Shown here piece after piece: positions 32,873-43,553 of a stretch of DNA of 64,000 nucleotides. A model generated the notes under the pieces. The model was not told the DNA's origin, did no database searches, and worked only from the letters and a program-made list of their open reading frames with translations. Both the position numbers and the translations under genes were made by a program. Origin of the DNA: Pectinophora gossypiella (lineage: Eukaryota > Arthropoda > Insecta > Lepidoptera > Gelechiidae); the NCBI RefSeq assembly GCF_024362695.1, contig NW_026063242.1, forward strand, positions 1,116,001 to 1,180,000, written 5' to 3'. Positions within the stretch are counted from its first letter, which is position 1. Every line of letters begins with the position of its first letter.

Positions 32873-33091
32873 CTAATTCAACTCAGCTGAGTGTTAAGTT
32901 GGTGAATACAACAAGGAACTGTCGGCGGTATAGGTATCTCGGCCCCGTGGTTTGGAGCCCGGCGCAGCAGCAGTCAGGTTGGTGGCCTTCTTATTTCATG
33001 CTGTGATTATGTATAGATTTGTGTTGCACTGACCACCTTACCAGCCATGGATTTAGTCTCTAGCTCTGGTTATCGAAGGAATTAACGAACA
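32873..33091 (+). repeat. 5' LTR of third BEL/Pao, right piece
   Basis: Continues the LTR after the LINE and its duplicated target. Ends AACGAACA at 33091 and matches 40084-40302. Confidence 0.95.
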
Positions 33092-33492
33092 TAATTTTGG
33101 TCCTTTGTCGCTCGGATGGTAGGTCACGTGACATTCGGTCGGTCGGTTTTATTTATCGGTATTTACCTATTAAAAACAGTTTTCTTAGTGTTTTTTCGGT
33201 TAAAATACTAATATTTCGGGTTTATTTTAGCTTATTTTGGTTGTACTTGTAGGTACATATATGTATTTTCGGTGTATTTCGGTTTTTTTCGGTTTCGGTC
33301 ACTGACCTCTGCTCGGTTTCGGTTCTAAACAATTTTCTCGGTGTTATTTCGGTTAAAATAACAATATTTCGGATTTATTTTATCTTATTTCGGTTGTACT
33401 TATTTCGGTTGTAGGTACAGATTTGTATTTTCGGCGTATTTCGGTATTTTTCGGTTGTGTATTTCGTTGTTGAATAAAATAGGTAATTCAAC
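33092..33492 (+). promoter_or_regulatory. Primer site and TTCGG-rich leader of third BEL/Pao
   Basis: The primer site TGGTCCTTTGTCGCTCGG is at 33098-33115. The rest is AT-rich except for TTCGG, which I count 15 times between about 33130 and 33475. Part of this is a tandem duplication: the segment from TTCGGTTAAAATACTAATAT (33195) recurs from about 33348. Whether the word has a function is unknown. Confidence 0.7.
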
Positions 33493-34877
33493 ATGGCGAA
33501 AAAGTTTGAAGTAAAATTTAAAATAGAATGCGATTGGTTTTTAAATACAATTGATATGATTGATTCATCGGAGTTTAGCTCAAGTGTAAAATTAGCGCGG
33601 TTACGTAAGTTAACTTCTCATTTTGATAACTTAACGGAGGCCTATGAATGTTTATTGGAGGTTGTAACCGATTCGGAAGTAGTTGCAAAGTATGACGAAC
33701 AATATAAATGCGCGACTTTACAATATGACAAGTTGAAAGCTAAGGCTACGGAGCATCCACACTCACAGGGTACTTTCATACCTACGACTAGTGCGCCGTT
33801 TGCTCGCCTACCGCAAATTAATTTGCAAACGTTTGATGGTGACTTATTTACATGGTGCAGTTTTATAAGTTTGTATAATTCGCTAGTGTCGTCTCGTACA
33901 GACATTTCAAAAACCGAGAAGTTTCATTACCTGTTCTCTCATTTGCAAAAGGAACCAAGGTCAATGTTACAACACTTGCCTGCCTATGGTGGATTCATCT
34001 CTTGATACGGCTTTGGAGCTTCTGAAAGCACGGTATGACAACAAACGCTTGCTCGCGGACACGCATACATATATCGCGTATTTTGAATATTCCGGTATTG
34101 AAAAAAGTAAACACGTTGCGTACGAGTATTTTGAACCCGTTACTGGAGTCGACTCGGGCTTTGAAAGGATTAGGTCTACCTGTGGACAGCTGGTGTTATA
34201 TGCTTGTGCATATCAGTTTGTCTAAATTACCTATTGACATTAGGACCCGGTTCGAACAAAAGTACGGCGGATTAAGGTGTGATTTACCGACATTTGAAAA
34301 TTTAACGACATTTTTACAAAATGAGTGTAGTTTGCTTGAAACAACGACTTCAGGTTGTAATAATTCTGAGGTTCCCAAAACAAAAAATATTAATTCGGTT
34401 TCGGTAGCTCCGTACAGCACGGACGCTAAACATAGGTGCGCGTTTTGCTCAATCGCGGGTCATGATATTGACATTTGTTATAAATTTAAAAACGGCTCTT
34501 CTGGTGAGCGTAGAATGTGGATACGCAATAATGGGCTTTGCTTCAAATGCTTCGGCCAACACTCGGCGTCTTCTTGTAACCGTCATGTTCCTTGCGGGCG
34601 GTGTGGTAACCTCGGTCACCATACATTAATATGTACGTTAGATATGCAGCCTAGTGCTCGGACGGCAAAAGGTGCACACGTTCAAAATAATAATTCATAT
34701 AATAAAAACTTTAATCAGAGCACCCATAACGAGCGTATGGTGCATACTGTGATGTCTGGCCACCCCGGTCAGGCGCACGACGTGAGGCCGGGCGGTTTCG
34801 CTTGTTGTTCGGGCGCGGACAGCGCGGCAGTTGTCGGTCACGCGCTGCCGTCGGGTGATTCTGTTCAATCGGAATAG
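33493..34877 (+). pseudogene. gag: Gag of third BEL/Pao, two frameshifts, ends at a leaky-type stop
   Basis: Begins MAKKFEVKFKIECDWFL. The BEL-type capsid (LPQINLQTFDGDLFTWCSF) is in the first frame to about 33975. There the frame shifts (HLPAYGG versus LPMVDSS), and it shifts again near 34064 (ADTHTYIAY versus RIHISRILN). The last part has knuckles CAFCSIAGHDIDIC, CFKCFGQHSASSC and CGRCGNLGHHTLIC. It stops at TAG 34875-34877, followed by CAA TTA. The next protease-pol frame is in the same phase, so readthrough would make Gag-Pol. The two shifts show this copy is inactive. Confidence 0.85.
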
Positions 34878-34883
34878 CAATTA
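34875..34883 (+). promoter_or_regulatory. TMV-type stop readthrough motif (UAG CAA UUA) at gag-pol junction
   Basis: The stop codon and the next six bases read TAG CAA TTA, matching the known leaky consensus UAG CAR YYA. It lies after the zinc knuckles and before the protease, in phase with both. That is where retroviral-type Gag-Pol readthrough sites lie. Confidence 0.65.
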
Positions 34884-37800
34884 GCGCAGAGTAATGTTTC
34901 TTCTATGCCTACTTTACAAGATAATGTTATTTTACCTACAGTTATTGTTAATGTTCTATCGGGTAATGGGGAGCTTGTTAAGGCAAGGGCATTATTAGTT
35001 TTCGGTTCACAGGTTTCGGTTGTTCGTAGCGATTTTGTTAATTCACTCGGTTTGAAAAAACATTACTCTGTGACTCCTTTGTTGGGTGTAGGTGGCACTC
35101 ACGCTTCGAATAGTAATTATATTGTTACTATTAATTTTCGGTCGGAAAGAAATAATATTTTTTTATCGGTTAATGCGGTTGTTTTGAAAACTCCTACCAC
35201 TTATGTGGCTAGTCGGCTCGGTATTTCGGATAATTTACGTATTTCGGATGATGGTTTCGGACATTTATCGAAGGTCGATATTATTTTCGGTTGTGATATT
35301 TTCGGTGAAATTGTAGAAGGGAATAAGGTCACTTTACGGCCGGGTGGACCTTATCCTATTGATACAATATTTGATTTTGCTATTTTCGGGCCATTACGGG
35401 GCAATTATAATAATAATGTTGTTTGTCGGAATCGGAATATTGATGTTTTTTCGGGTGTCTCATTGGTGGACGCGGTTGAGCGGTTCTGGAAGTCGGAGGA
35501 GCCGCCCAAGGTTAAAATTAGGGATCCTTGCGATGTTGATTGTGAGCGGTTATTTTCGGGTTCGGTTATTCGGTGTTCGGATGGTAAATATATGGTTCGG
35601 TTGACATTGATACCTAATCACGCGGAGTTGGGTGATTCCGCGCAGGTTGCTATTCGGCGGTTTATGGCTTTGGAAAGGCGAATGCGGGTTCAGCCTAAGT
35701 TCAAAGAAAAATATGTTCAATTTATTCGGGAATATATTCACTTAAAACATATGCAACTTTCGGAGTTTGATATTAATTCGGAACAGGAACATTACTTTTT
35801 AGCGCACCATGGTGTTTTTAAAACGTCTGGTGATACGGATAAGATTCGGGTTGTTTTCGACGGTAGTGTTAAGACAACTACTGGGGTTAGTCTTAACGAT
35901 TGTTTGTATTCGGGAGAAAGGTTACAAAATGATATAACTAAAATTATTTTAAATTTCCGTTTACCTCGGGTGGTGTTTACCACTGATGTAAAGATAATGT
36001 TTCGGATGACCTGGATCCATCCCCAGGATCAATTGATTTTATGGCGGGAAAGTTCAGCTGATCCCATTCAGATTTTTGAACTTACTACAAATACTTACGG
36101 TCTTAAGTCGAGTCCCTTTGTAGCGATACGTTGCTTGCACCAGTTGGCTGCTGATGAGCAGGAACGTTTTCCCAGGGCTGCGAAGTTACTGATAAATAAT
36201 TCTTATGTTGATGATCTTAATGGAGGCGCAGACACGGTTGAGGAAGTACAGGAAATTAGAGACGAGTTGATACAGCTGATGAAGACGGCAGGTTATGAGC
36301 TGCGAAAGTGGTCGTCGAATGAACCTCGGCTCCTCGCTGATTTTCCTGAGGATTTCTGCGAGACACGTCGTTGTTTTGAGGATAAAGACACTTTCGGTTT
36401 TATTAAGGTCTTAGGAATTCAGTGGAACCCTTCATCGGATGCGTTTACGTACAGGGTAAATAATTTACCTTCGGAACAGTCGCCAGTTACTCGGCGCAGT
36501 ATACTTTCTTCCTTGGCTAGACTTTTTGATCCGTTGGGTTGGATATGTCCGGTGGTTTTTCGAGCCAAACTGTTATTACAAGAGCTGCTCAGTGACGGAG
36601 CTAAGAGTGTGGAGTGGGACGCTCCAGCCCCTGAACACTTGGTTAAGAAGTGGAATGATCTTGTTTCGGATCTACCGAATTTACAGAGAATTTCAATTCC
36701 ACGGTGCTTGAAGTCTGTTAATGACATCAGTTATTCTTTGCACGGTTTTAGCGATGGGTCGTCGTTGGGATACGCGGCTGCAGTTTACTTACGGTCGGAA
36801 AATATTCACGGAGAAGTTTCGGTTCGGTTAGTGATAGCTAAGTCTCGGGTTGCCCCCCTAAAAAGCAAAATGACTATACCACAGTTAGAACTCAGTGGCG
36901 CAGTACTTCTTGTTTCTCTCCTACATCACGTTTTCTCTGCGTTGAGTGAGCTTTCTATTGAATTTTCGGAAGTTATTGGTTGGTGTGATAGTACCATCGT
37001 GTTGGCGTGGTTAAAGACACCCCCACACAAATTAGAAGTTTTTCAAGGCAACAGAGTTTCTCAGATTAACAATGCCAACTTACCAATTCAGTGGAGACAT
37101 GTTTCAAGTGGGTTGAACTGTGCAGATATTGGATCTAGGGGAGCCTCCGCGGCTCAACTTGTGGAGCACCCTCTATGGTGGGGTTCGGAGTGGCTTTGTC
37201 AACCACGTGAGCTTTGGCCTAGTGATAGGACTGAAGTTCCTATGGATTTACCTGGAGTACGTGCGAAACACGTTACTAATATCGTTGTCGGTAATGAAAC
37301 TTTAGATTTGTTATTCGGTCGGTATAGCTCGTTCGACAAGTTAGTTAATGTCACGGCATATGTTTTTCGGTTTATTAAAAATTGTCGGCAAAGGTGTCGT
37401 CGTAATTTCGGTAAAAATATTACGGTTTCGGAACGTCGTAGTGCGTTAAATTACTTAATTCGGTCGGTTCAGGATTCAGATTTTAATGAACATATCTCGG
37501 CATTAAGGTTAGGGAAACCTATACGAGATTCTTTAAGGAAATTAAACTTGTTTTTGGATAGTGACGGAGTGATTCGTGTTGGAGGGCGTATTCGACATTC
37601 GGGTTTACCCTATTCAGCTCGTCATCCTATTTTACTTTCAAGTAAACATAGATTTACTTTACTTTTGGTGGAATATTACCACAAAACTTATTGTCACGTC
37701 GGTTCCAACGCGTTATCGGCCATTTTATCTCGGATTTACTGGATACTTTCTGTTCGTCGGTTGACACGGACTGTCACGTTTCGGTGCGTGCAATGCTTTA

Positions 37801-38552
37801 AGGCTAAGCCTCGTTTAGACCAGCCTTTTATGGCGGACTTGCCTCCTGATCGTGTTAGGTGTTCTCGTGCATTTGAAGGTGTCGGTACTGATTTTGTCGG
37901 ACCGTTTATGATAAAAAGCAGTTCTTTACGAAATGCTCGGTTATTAAAATGCTATCTCTGTATTTTTGTTTGCCTGAGCACTAAGGCAGTGCATTTAGAG
38001 GTGGTCTCGGAGTTGTCGGTTGAGGCATTTGTTGCGGCTTTTACTCGGTTTACATCGCGGAGAGGAATACTGTCTTTGATGCGATCCGATTGTGGAACAA
38101 ACTACGTCGGGACAAATAAATATCTAAAAGATCTTTATGTATATTTAAAGGGTCATCATGCGGATTTAGAACGTGAGTTAGTAAAAAGTAATATTACTTG
38201 GCTTTTTAACCCACCAAGTAGTCCAAATATGGGTGGACTATTTGAAGCGGCAGTTAAGTCTGCAAAGACTCACACGAATAGAGTTCTAGGTGAGAGACGG
38301 CTCACTTTTGAAGAGTTAACCACATTTTTTACCAAGGTGGAAGCGGTTTTGAATTCTCGCCCGCTTTGCCCTTTGAGTGCGGATCCTTCGGATTTGGAAG
38401 TATTAACACCCGGACATTTTATTATCGGTCAACCTCTGGTAGCATTGCCTGAACGTCCGTTCGAGGAAGTAAATATTTGTCGGTTGTCACGGTTTCACCA
38501 AGTTCAAAAACTTACTCAGCATTTTTGGTCTAGGTGGCGTGATGAATACTTA
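34878..38552 (+). pseudogene. pol: Third BEL/Pao pol: protease, RT, RNase H, integrase
   Basis: Open from just after the TAG (first ATG at 34905) to the small LTR insertion. The retropepsin site reads LLVFGSQVSV where LLDSGSQVSV is expected, so the catalytic Asp is missing. RT has VVFDGSVKTTTGVSLND and SYVDDLNGG (36200). RNase H has HGFSDGSSLG. Integrase has an H..H...C..C region ending CVQCFKAKP, then GTDFVGPF, RSDCGTNYVG and PNMGGLFEAAVKS, so its catalytic residues are present. The coding end is at 39596-39835 beyond the insert. Confidence 0.9.
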
Positions 38553-38798
38553 TTTGGCGGCGAGGGTGTTCTGCCGCCAAAGGATGTTTTCGGGGTACCG
38601 AACTGAGCATAGTACCCCGCTAGCCACAAGTTGGTAGTGTGACTAGGGATCGACGATCCAACAGTGTTGTGTTGGAAGTTGTATATATGCGTCTTGCCGT
38701 GTAAACTTCGATACCGCGTTTCACGACCGCTTGAAGAATGTGGCGCCATCTGTTGCATGTGAGCGGAACTAGGTGGCCAACTATTTGGATCCGCTACA
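38553..38798. repeat. Left terminal repeat of TRIM-like element
   Basis: Begins TTTGGCGGCGAGGG and ends GGATCCGCTACA. Contains TCGACGATCC and the inverted GGCGGC...GCCGCC (38556-38577), which can fold into a hairpin at the very end of the repeat. Confidence 0.85.
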
Positions 38799-39345
38799 TC
38801 ACTCCCCCCCTCAGACCGGAGGTCGATTCAAGTGCTTCAGTGCTCTTCAGGAATGCCGTGGTGCCTGTAATCCCAGTGAGTCGGGAAGAGGTGTGTACGG
38901 CGTGAGTTGTGCTCCTATCCACGGTGAGTCGGGATGGGGAGCTGCTCCTATCCGCGGTGAGTCGGGATTGTGGAGCCGGCGACTAGCGTGAGGCGAGAAG
39001 GCGGCCTGCCACGTGGAGCGTGTGCTCGACAGCGTGGTGTGGCAGTGGACCTCGTGTGCTGTGTCGCTGTTGCGTGCGGAGTGCCAGGTCCAAGCAGCTT
39101 GGGCAGCTGGTCATGGAACTGTAGATGCTCCGAAGTCCTGGTGTGGAGTGTCAGGTGTCCAGGCAGCGTCATAGGCGGCTGGCAGGTGGACGTGCTGATG
39201 ATGCTCCGACTGAAGGCTGATGATGAACGCCTGTTGAGGGTTGATGCGGGGTGATTGATGCTGGTGGCGGATGATGCAGGTGCGATGCAGTTGACTCCGA
39301 CTCCCAGAAGGTGTAGGCAGGAAGTGTTCTGTCGAGGGTCACCAG
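38799..39345. other. Internal region of TRIM-like element
   Basis: GC-rich, no domain. A direct repeat of about 33 bp built on GCTCCTATCCRCGGTGAGTC lies at about 38912-38967. Open frames on both strands show no family and differ in length at random. Confidence 0.6.
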
Positions 39346-39591
39346 TTTGGCGGCGAGGGTGTTCTGCCGCCAAAGGATGTTTTCGGGGTACCGAACTGAG
39401 CATAGTACCCCGCTAGCCACAAGTTGGTAGTGTGACTAGGGATCGACGATCCAACAGTGTTGTGTTGGAAGTTGTATATATGCGTCTTGCCGTGTAAACT
39501 TCGATACCGCGTTTCACGACCGCTTGAAGAATGTGGCGCCATCTGTTGCATGTGAGCGGAACTAGGTGGCCAACTAGTTGGGTCCGCTACA
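39346..39591. repeat. Right terminal repeat of TRIM-like element
   Basis: Same as 38553-38798 apart from TAGTTGGGTCC versus TATTTGGATCC near the end. Confidence 0.85.
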
Positions 39592-39595
39592 CTTA

Positions 39596-39835
39596 CATAC
39601 GTTGCAACAACGTACTAAATGGACTTCGCATTCGGAAGCTCCTAAGGTCGGTGATTTAGTTTTGATTAAGGAGGACAACTATCCTCCTCTAAAGTGGAAA
39701 CGCGCTCGTATTTTACGTCTTTTACCTGGTTCGGATTCGGTTACGCGCGTAGCAGAAGTTAGGACAGGGAACGGAATTCTGCTTCGGCCCGTATCGAAGC
39801 TTTGTAGATTAAGTACCATAGGTTTGGTTGGTTGA
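39596..39835 (+). pseudogene. Integrase C-terminus of third BEL/Pao
   Basis: HTLQQRTKWTS then PKVGDLVLIKEDNYPP, PGSDSVTRVAEVRT and LRPVSKLCRL: the usual C-terminal integrase module of BEL/Pao. In phase with pol once the insert is removed. Confidence 0.88.
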
Positions 39836-39857
39836 TAACCAAGGCAGGCCTTGGTTC

Positions 39858-39870
39858 GGGGGGGAGGATT
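39858..39870 (+). promoter_or_regulatory. Polypurine tract of third BEL/Pao
   Basis: GGGGGGGAGGA directly before the 3' LTR, the expected start site of plus-strand DNA synthesis. Confidence 0.8.
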
Positions 39871-39871
39871 A

Positions 39872-40302
39872 TGTGCACGCAAACTATACTCATGGCTGAA
39901 ATTTGAATCTGCCGCCTCGACTTATGCGAGCCGTGGCATTCCACGCTATTGGTCGAAACCAATATGGCGTCACTCTGTTCGCGCCGACCACGGGGTTCAC
40001 CACGGATAATTTGTTTGCTGTGAATTTATTGTGAAGAAACTGTTTAATCTATCGGAAATTGTGTTATTAATGTTGGACAATACCTAATTCAACTCAGCTG
40101 AGTGTTAAGTTGGTGAATACAACAAGGAACTGTCGGCGGTATAGGTATCTCGGCCCCGTGGTTTGGAGCCCGGCGCAGCAGCAGTCAGGTTGGTGGCCTT
40201 CTTATTTCATGCTGTGATTATGTATAGATTTGTGTTGCACTGACCACCTTACCAGCCATGGATTTAGTCTCTAGCTCTGGTTATCGAAGGAATTAACGAA
40301 CA
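39872..40302 (+). repeat. 3' LTR of third BEL/Pao
   Basis: Unbroken 431-bp copy, TGTGCACGC to AACGAACA, followed by target copy GCCCC (40303-40307). It serves as the template that shows where the R1-type LINE cut the 5' LTR. Confidence 0.95.
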
Positions 40303-40307
40303 GCCCC

Positions 40308-40827
40308 ATTAACTAATATAATTACAAGTGATGTTGTTTCGGAATGTAAAGAGTTCAACAAATCTGACTTTGTAATTGTAATGGCAGGAAAACACGATAT
40401 AAATCCATTTGTATTTCAATCGGTTTTGCATAACTTTTTTAATGCAGTATCTAACACGAACATTTTATATGGCGTACCTTATGCATATAATGATGATATT
40501 GACGCATTTAAATATGAGTCATTGAAATTAACATGTACTAATTTTTACAATGTTAAGGTGGCTGAACTTTATTATTACAGAAAAGATGTATTAGATAAGC
40601 TGAATTCATGTAGAGCCATGGTACGAGATATGTTTATGAGCTACTATAACTATAAGAAAATATTTTCAGATATCGTCGGTTCAAGGATGGTTAAGAATGC
40701 ATGTACACAAACTAATAACAATTATAACCTTCAAAAAAGAAGCATAAGCATTAACACGGGAAATCAAAACACAGAGAACGAATTAAATAATGAAAACAAC
40801 AATAATCCCAATTTTTTTCGTGTCTAA
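40308..40827 (+). pseudogene. LINE element A ORF1, second part (rest of SGNH-like domain)
   Basis: Continues the frame of 25280-26334. FVIVMAGKHDIN corresponds to the GxND block of SGNH hydrolases but reads GKHD. The catalytic Ser block is also altered, so it may bind rather than hydrolyse. The C-terminus is N/Q-rich and overlaps the start of ORF2 by 38 bases. Intact apart from the insertion. Confidence 0.82.
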
Positions 40828-43553
40828 AACCACAATTTTCTTTAGAATTCTTCATCAAAATATAGCTAGTATATTTAATAAGAAAAATTTACTTGAAATA
40901 GCCCTATTAAATCTACATGAAGAAAAACGATACCCTGAAGTACTTTGCCTTACAGAAACATTTGTAAATACTGGTTATGAAAATAATGTAAACATTCATG
41001 GTTACGAGTTAGCTTCATTATACTGTAGAAAAAAGGGTAACAAAAGAGGAGGAGTATAATGGTTAGAAAAGGATTAACTTATAAAGAACTTTCATTGATA
41101 AATAATTTCTCAGAAGACATTCTTTTTAAATGTTGTGGTATTCTGATACCTAAAAATAATTTAACAATAATATGTCTATATAGAGTCCCTAAAAGAGAAA
41201 AACATGATGTAGATTACTTTTTAAATAAACTTGAACTCCTTCTTTATAATATTACAAAAAATGACAGACAAAGAGTTGTTATAGCAGGAGATTTAAATAT
41301 GAATATTTTAGATAATAAGATTAGCAGTAGATTAAAAGATATAATAAAAAACTATAATTTCAAATTACATATAAATGAAGCAACTAGGAAACAAACTGGA
41401 TTAGATATAATATTTAGTAATATAAATAACGCAAGTGGTGAAGTAGTTCCTCTCGATCTTTCCAACCATGAAACCGCTCAATTGCTAAATATACCTGTAA
41501 AAAATAAGGAGATCCCCCAAACTGACTACTACATCATTAAAAGGGTTTACAGCTTAGAGAATATGGAAACGTTTCGTGGATGCATATCTAGTCTATCTTT
41601 TCAGGATGTTCAGGAGAAATCTGATTTAAATTCTGCGTTTAATTGCTTTTACGAGACCTTTTTAATGTTTTATAACTTGTGCTTTCCTAAAATAAAAAAT
41701 AAAAGTACAAAGGAGTAAAGCTTACATTCCGTGGATGACAAAGGGGTTAAGGAAAAGTTGTAGAACTAAGAGGAAATTGAGGTATAATTATTACAATTCA
41801 GGATCAAAACAAGTTAAATTGCAATATAAGACTTATAGTAAATTACTAAAACGTTGTTTATTAACGTCTGAACGAAACAGCAACCATAAATATATAAGTA
41901 AATCAAAAAATAAATGTAAGGCTTCTTGGAACATTATAAAAAATGACATAGAAAGGTCATATGATAATAATCGATTCATTGATCGTATAGTTATGAATAA
42001 TCGTACAGTGAAAGAGCCGACTATGATAGCGGAAGAGTTTAATAAGTTTCTAATTGACTTGACTAATAAAGATGCTACCACCAACATTAATACTAATAAA
42101 TCCACCTTTCAAAAAAGCGTTTTCTTAGAACCCTATGGTAATGGAGATATAGTAAACATTATAGCTTCACTAAATAATACCAAAGCTGAAGGTTACGATG
42201 AAGTATCTACACAAGTTTTAAAATTTTGTAAGAATGAAATAGCCCCTATCCTAACTTACTTAATTAATTTTTCATTTCAACAAGGATGTTTTCCTGAATT
42301 ATTAAAAACATCTATAGTTAAACCTCTATTTAAAAAAGGCGATAAGGCAGATCTTGGTAACTATCGACCAATCACACTAATTCCAATTATGTCAAAAATC
42401 TTTGAAAAATCTATGCAGAAAAGGTTAACTGCTTACTTGACGAAATTTCAAATACTTAAAAAGGAACAGTACGGTTTTCAAACCAATAAATCCACTACTT
42501 TAGCTTGTTTTAATTTGACGCAGAAAATTATGGAAGCCTTAAATGCTAGGATGAGAATACTAGTAATATTCTTCGATATGACTAGGGCGTTTGATTTTGT
42601 ACCACATAAATTACTACTCAAAAAATTGGAAAACTATGGAATTAGAGGCTTGGCTCTAAATTGGATAGCTTCCTACCTGCAAAGCCGAAAACAATCAGTA
42701 GAAATAGTAAATATTAATAATGACTCTATAATAACTACATACAGATCATCACAACGAATAAATGCATTTGGAGTACCCCAAGGCAGTGTGTTAGGACCTT
42801 TATTGTTCACACTTTTCATTAACGACCTTCCTGATATAACTAACAAGGACTATACACTATTTGCAGATGATGTTTCAGTTGCTATAACATCTAATAAAAA
42901 AAAAAACATTAACGAATACACTTCTGAAGTTAACTCAACTTTAAACTCTATAAATAAAGAGTATTTCTATTTCTATTTCTATAATAAAGTGGCACAAAGA
43001 TAACAATTTAAACTGTAATATGACTAAAACTAATTTTATACAATTTTCAAAATATAATGAAAAAACTCCTAATATAAATGTAAATTATAATGGTATAAAT
43101 ATTAAAGAATGTAAAACAACCAAATTTCTAGGACTAATGATTGACGAATCTTGCAACTGGAAGGCACATATTAACAAAGTTTGTAGTAAAGTAAATAGTT
43201 ATGTATATATGTTAAGTAGGCTTCGTAAAGTATCCTCAATTCAAACAGTTCTTACTGCATACCATGGTTATGTTAGCTCCACTCTCGGGTATGGATTATT
43301 GCTTTGGGGAAACAGCACAGACTTCAATAAGGCATTCGTAGCCCAAAAAAAATGTATAAGGGCTATATGTGGTGCTGTTCCCGACGAACCTTGTAAACCT
43401 TTATTTATAAAACTGGGCATTCTGACGCTTCCATCTATGTACATCTATGAACTTGCCAATTTTGTTAAAACATATAGAGAAATATTTAAAACTTCGAGAG
43501 AAACACATAATCGAAATCTTAGAAATCCTAGCAAACTTGTTTACGAAATAGTG
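40790..43553 (+). pseudogene. LINE element A ORF2: endonuclease and reverse transcriptase, frameshifted
   Basis: Three or more indels break it, at about 41057, 41715 and 42990. The endonuclease has LHQNIASIFNK, LTETFV, AGDLNMNIL and LSNHETAQLL. The linker has AYIPWMTKGLRKS. The reverse transcriptase has FFDMTRAFDFV, FGVPQGSVLGPLLF and FADDVSVA. Near 42961 a TATTTC microsatellite fills the region of one shift. A truncated CR1 copy interrupts it at 43554 after the target AAATAGTG, and the C-terminus resumes at 45572. AT-rich codon use matches its own ORF1 and not the insertions. Confidence 0.88.

Larger units (their letters stand above)
38553..39591 (+). mobile_element. Small non-coding LTR element (TRIM-like) in integrase
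   Basis: Two 246-bp terminal direct repeats, differing at two bases near their 3' ends by eye, enclose 547 bp without coding capacity. The target duplication is CTTA or ACTTA (38548-38552 and 39591-39595), and removal restores the BEL integrase frame (RDEYL then HTLQQRTKW). I see no clear primer site or polypurine tract, so which full-length family mobilises it is unknown. The strand is arbitrary. Confidence 0.85.
26335..40302 (+). mobile_element. Third BEL/Pao retrotransposon, itself carrying two insertions
   Basis: LTRs of 431 bp start TGTGCACGC and end AACGAACA with a perfect 5-bp target duplication GCCCC (26330-26334 and 40303-40307). The 5' LTR is split by an R1-type LINE. The integrase end is split by a small LTR element. 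The LTR copies differ at one base by eye (GCCGCGG versus GCCGTGG). Gag has two frameshifts, so this copy is dead. TTCGG words are strikingly frequent in its leader and coding region. Confidence 0.95.
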
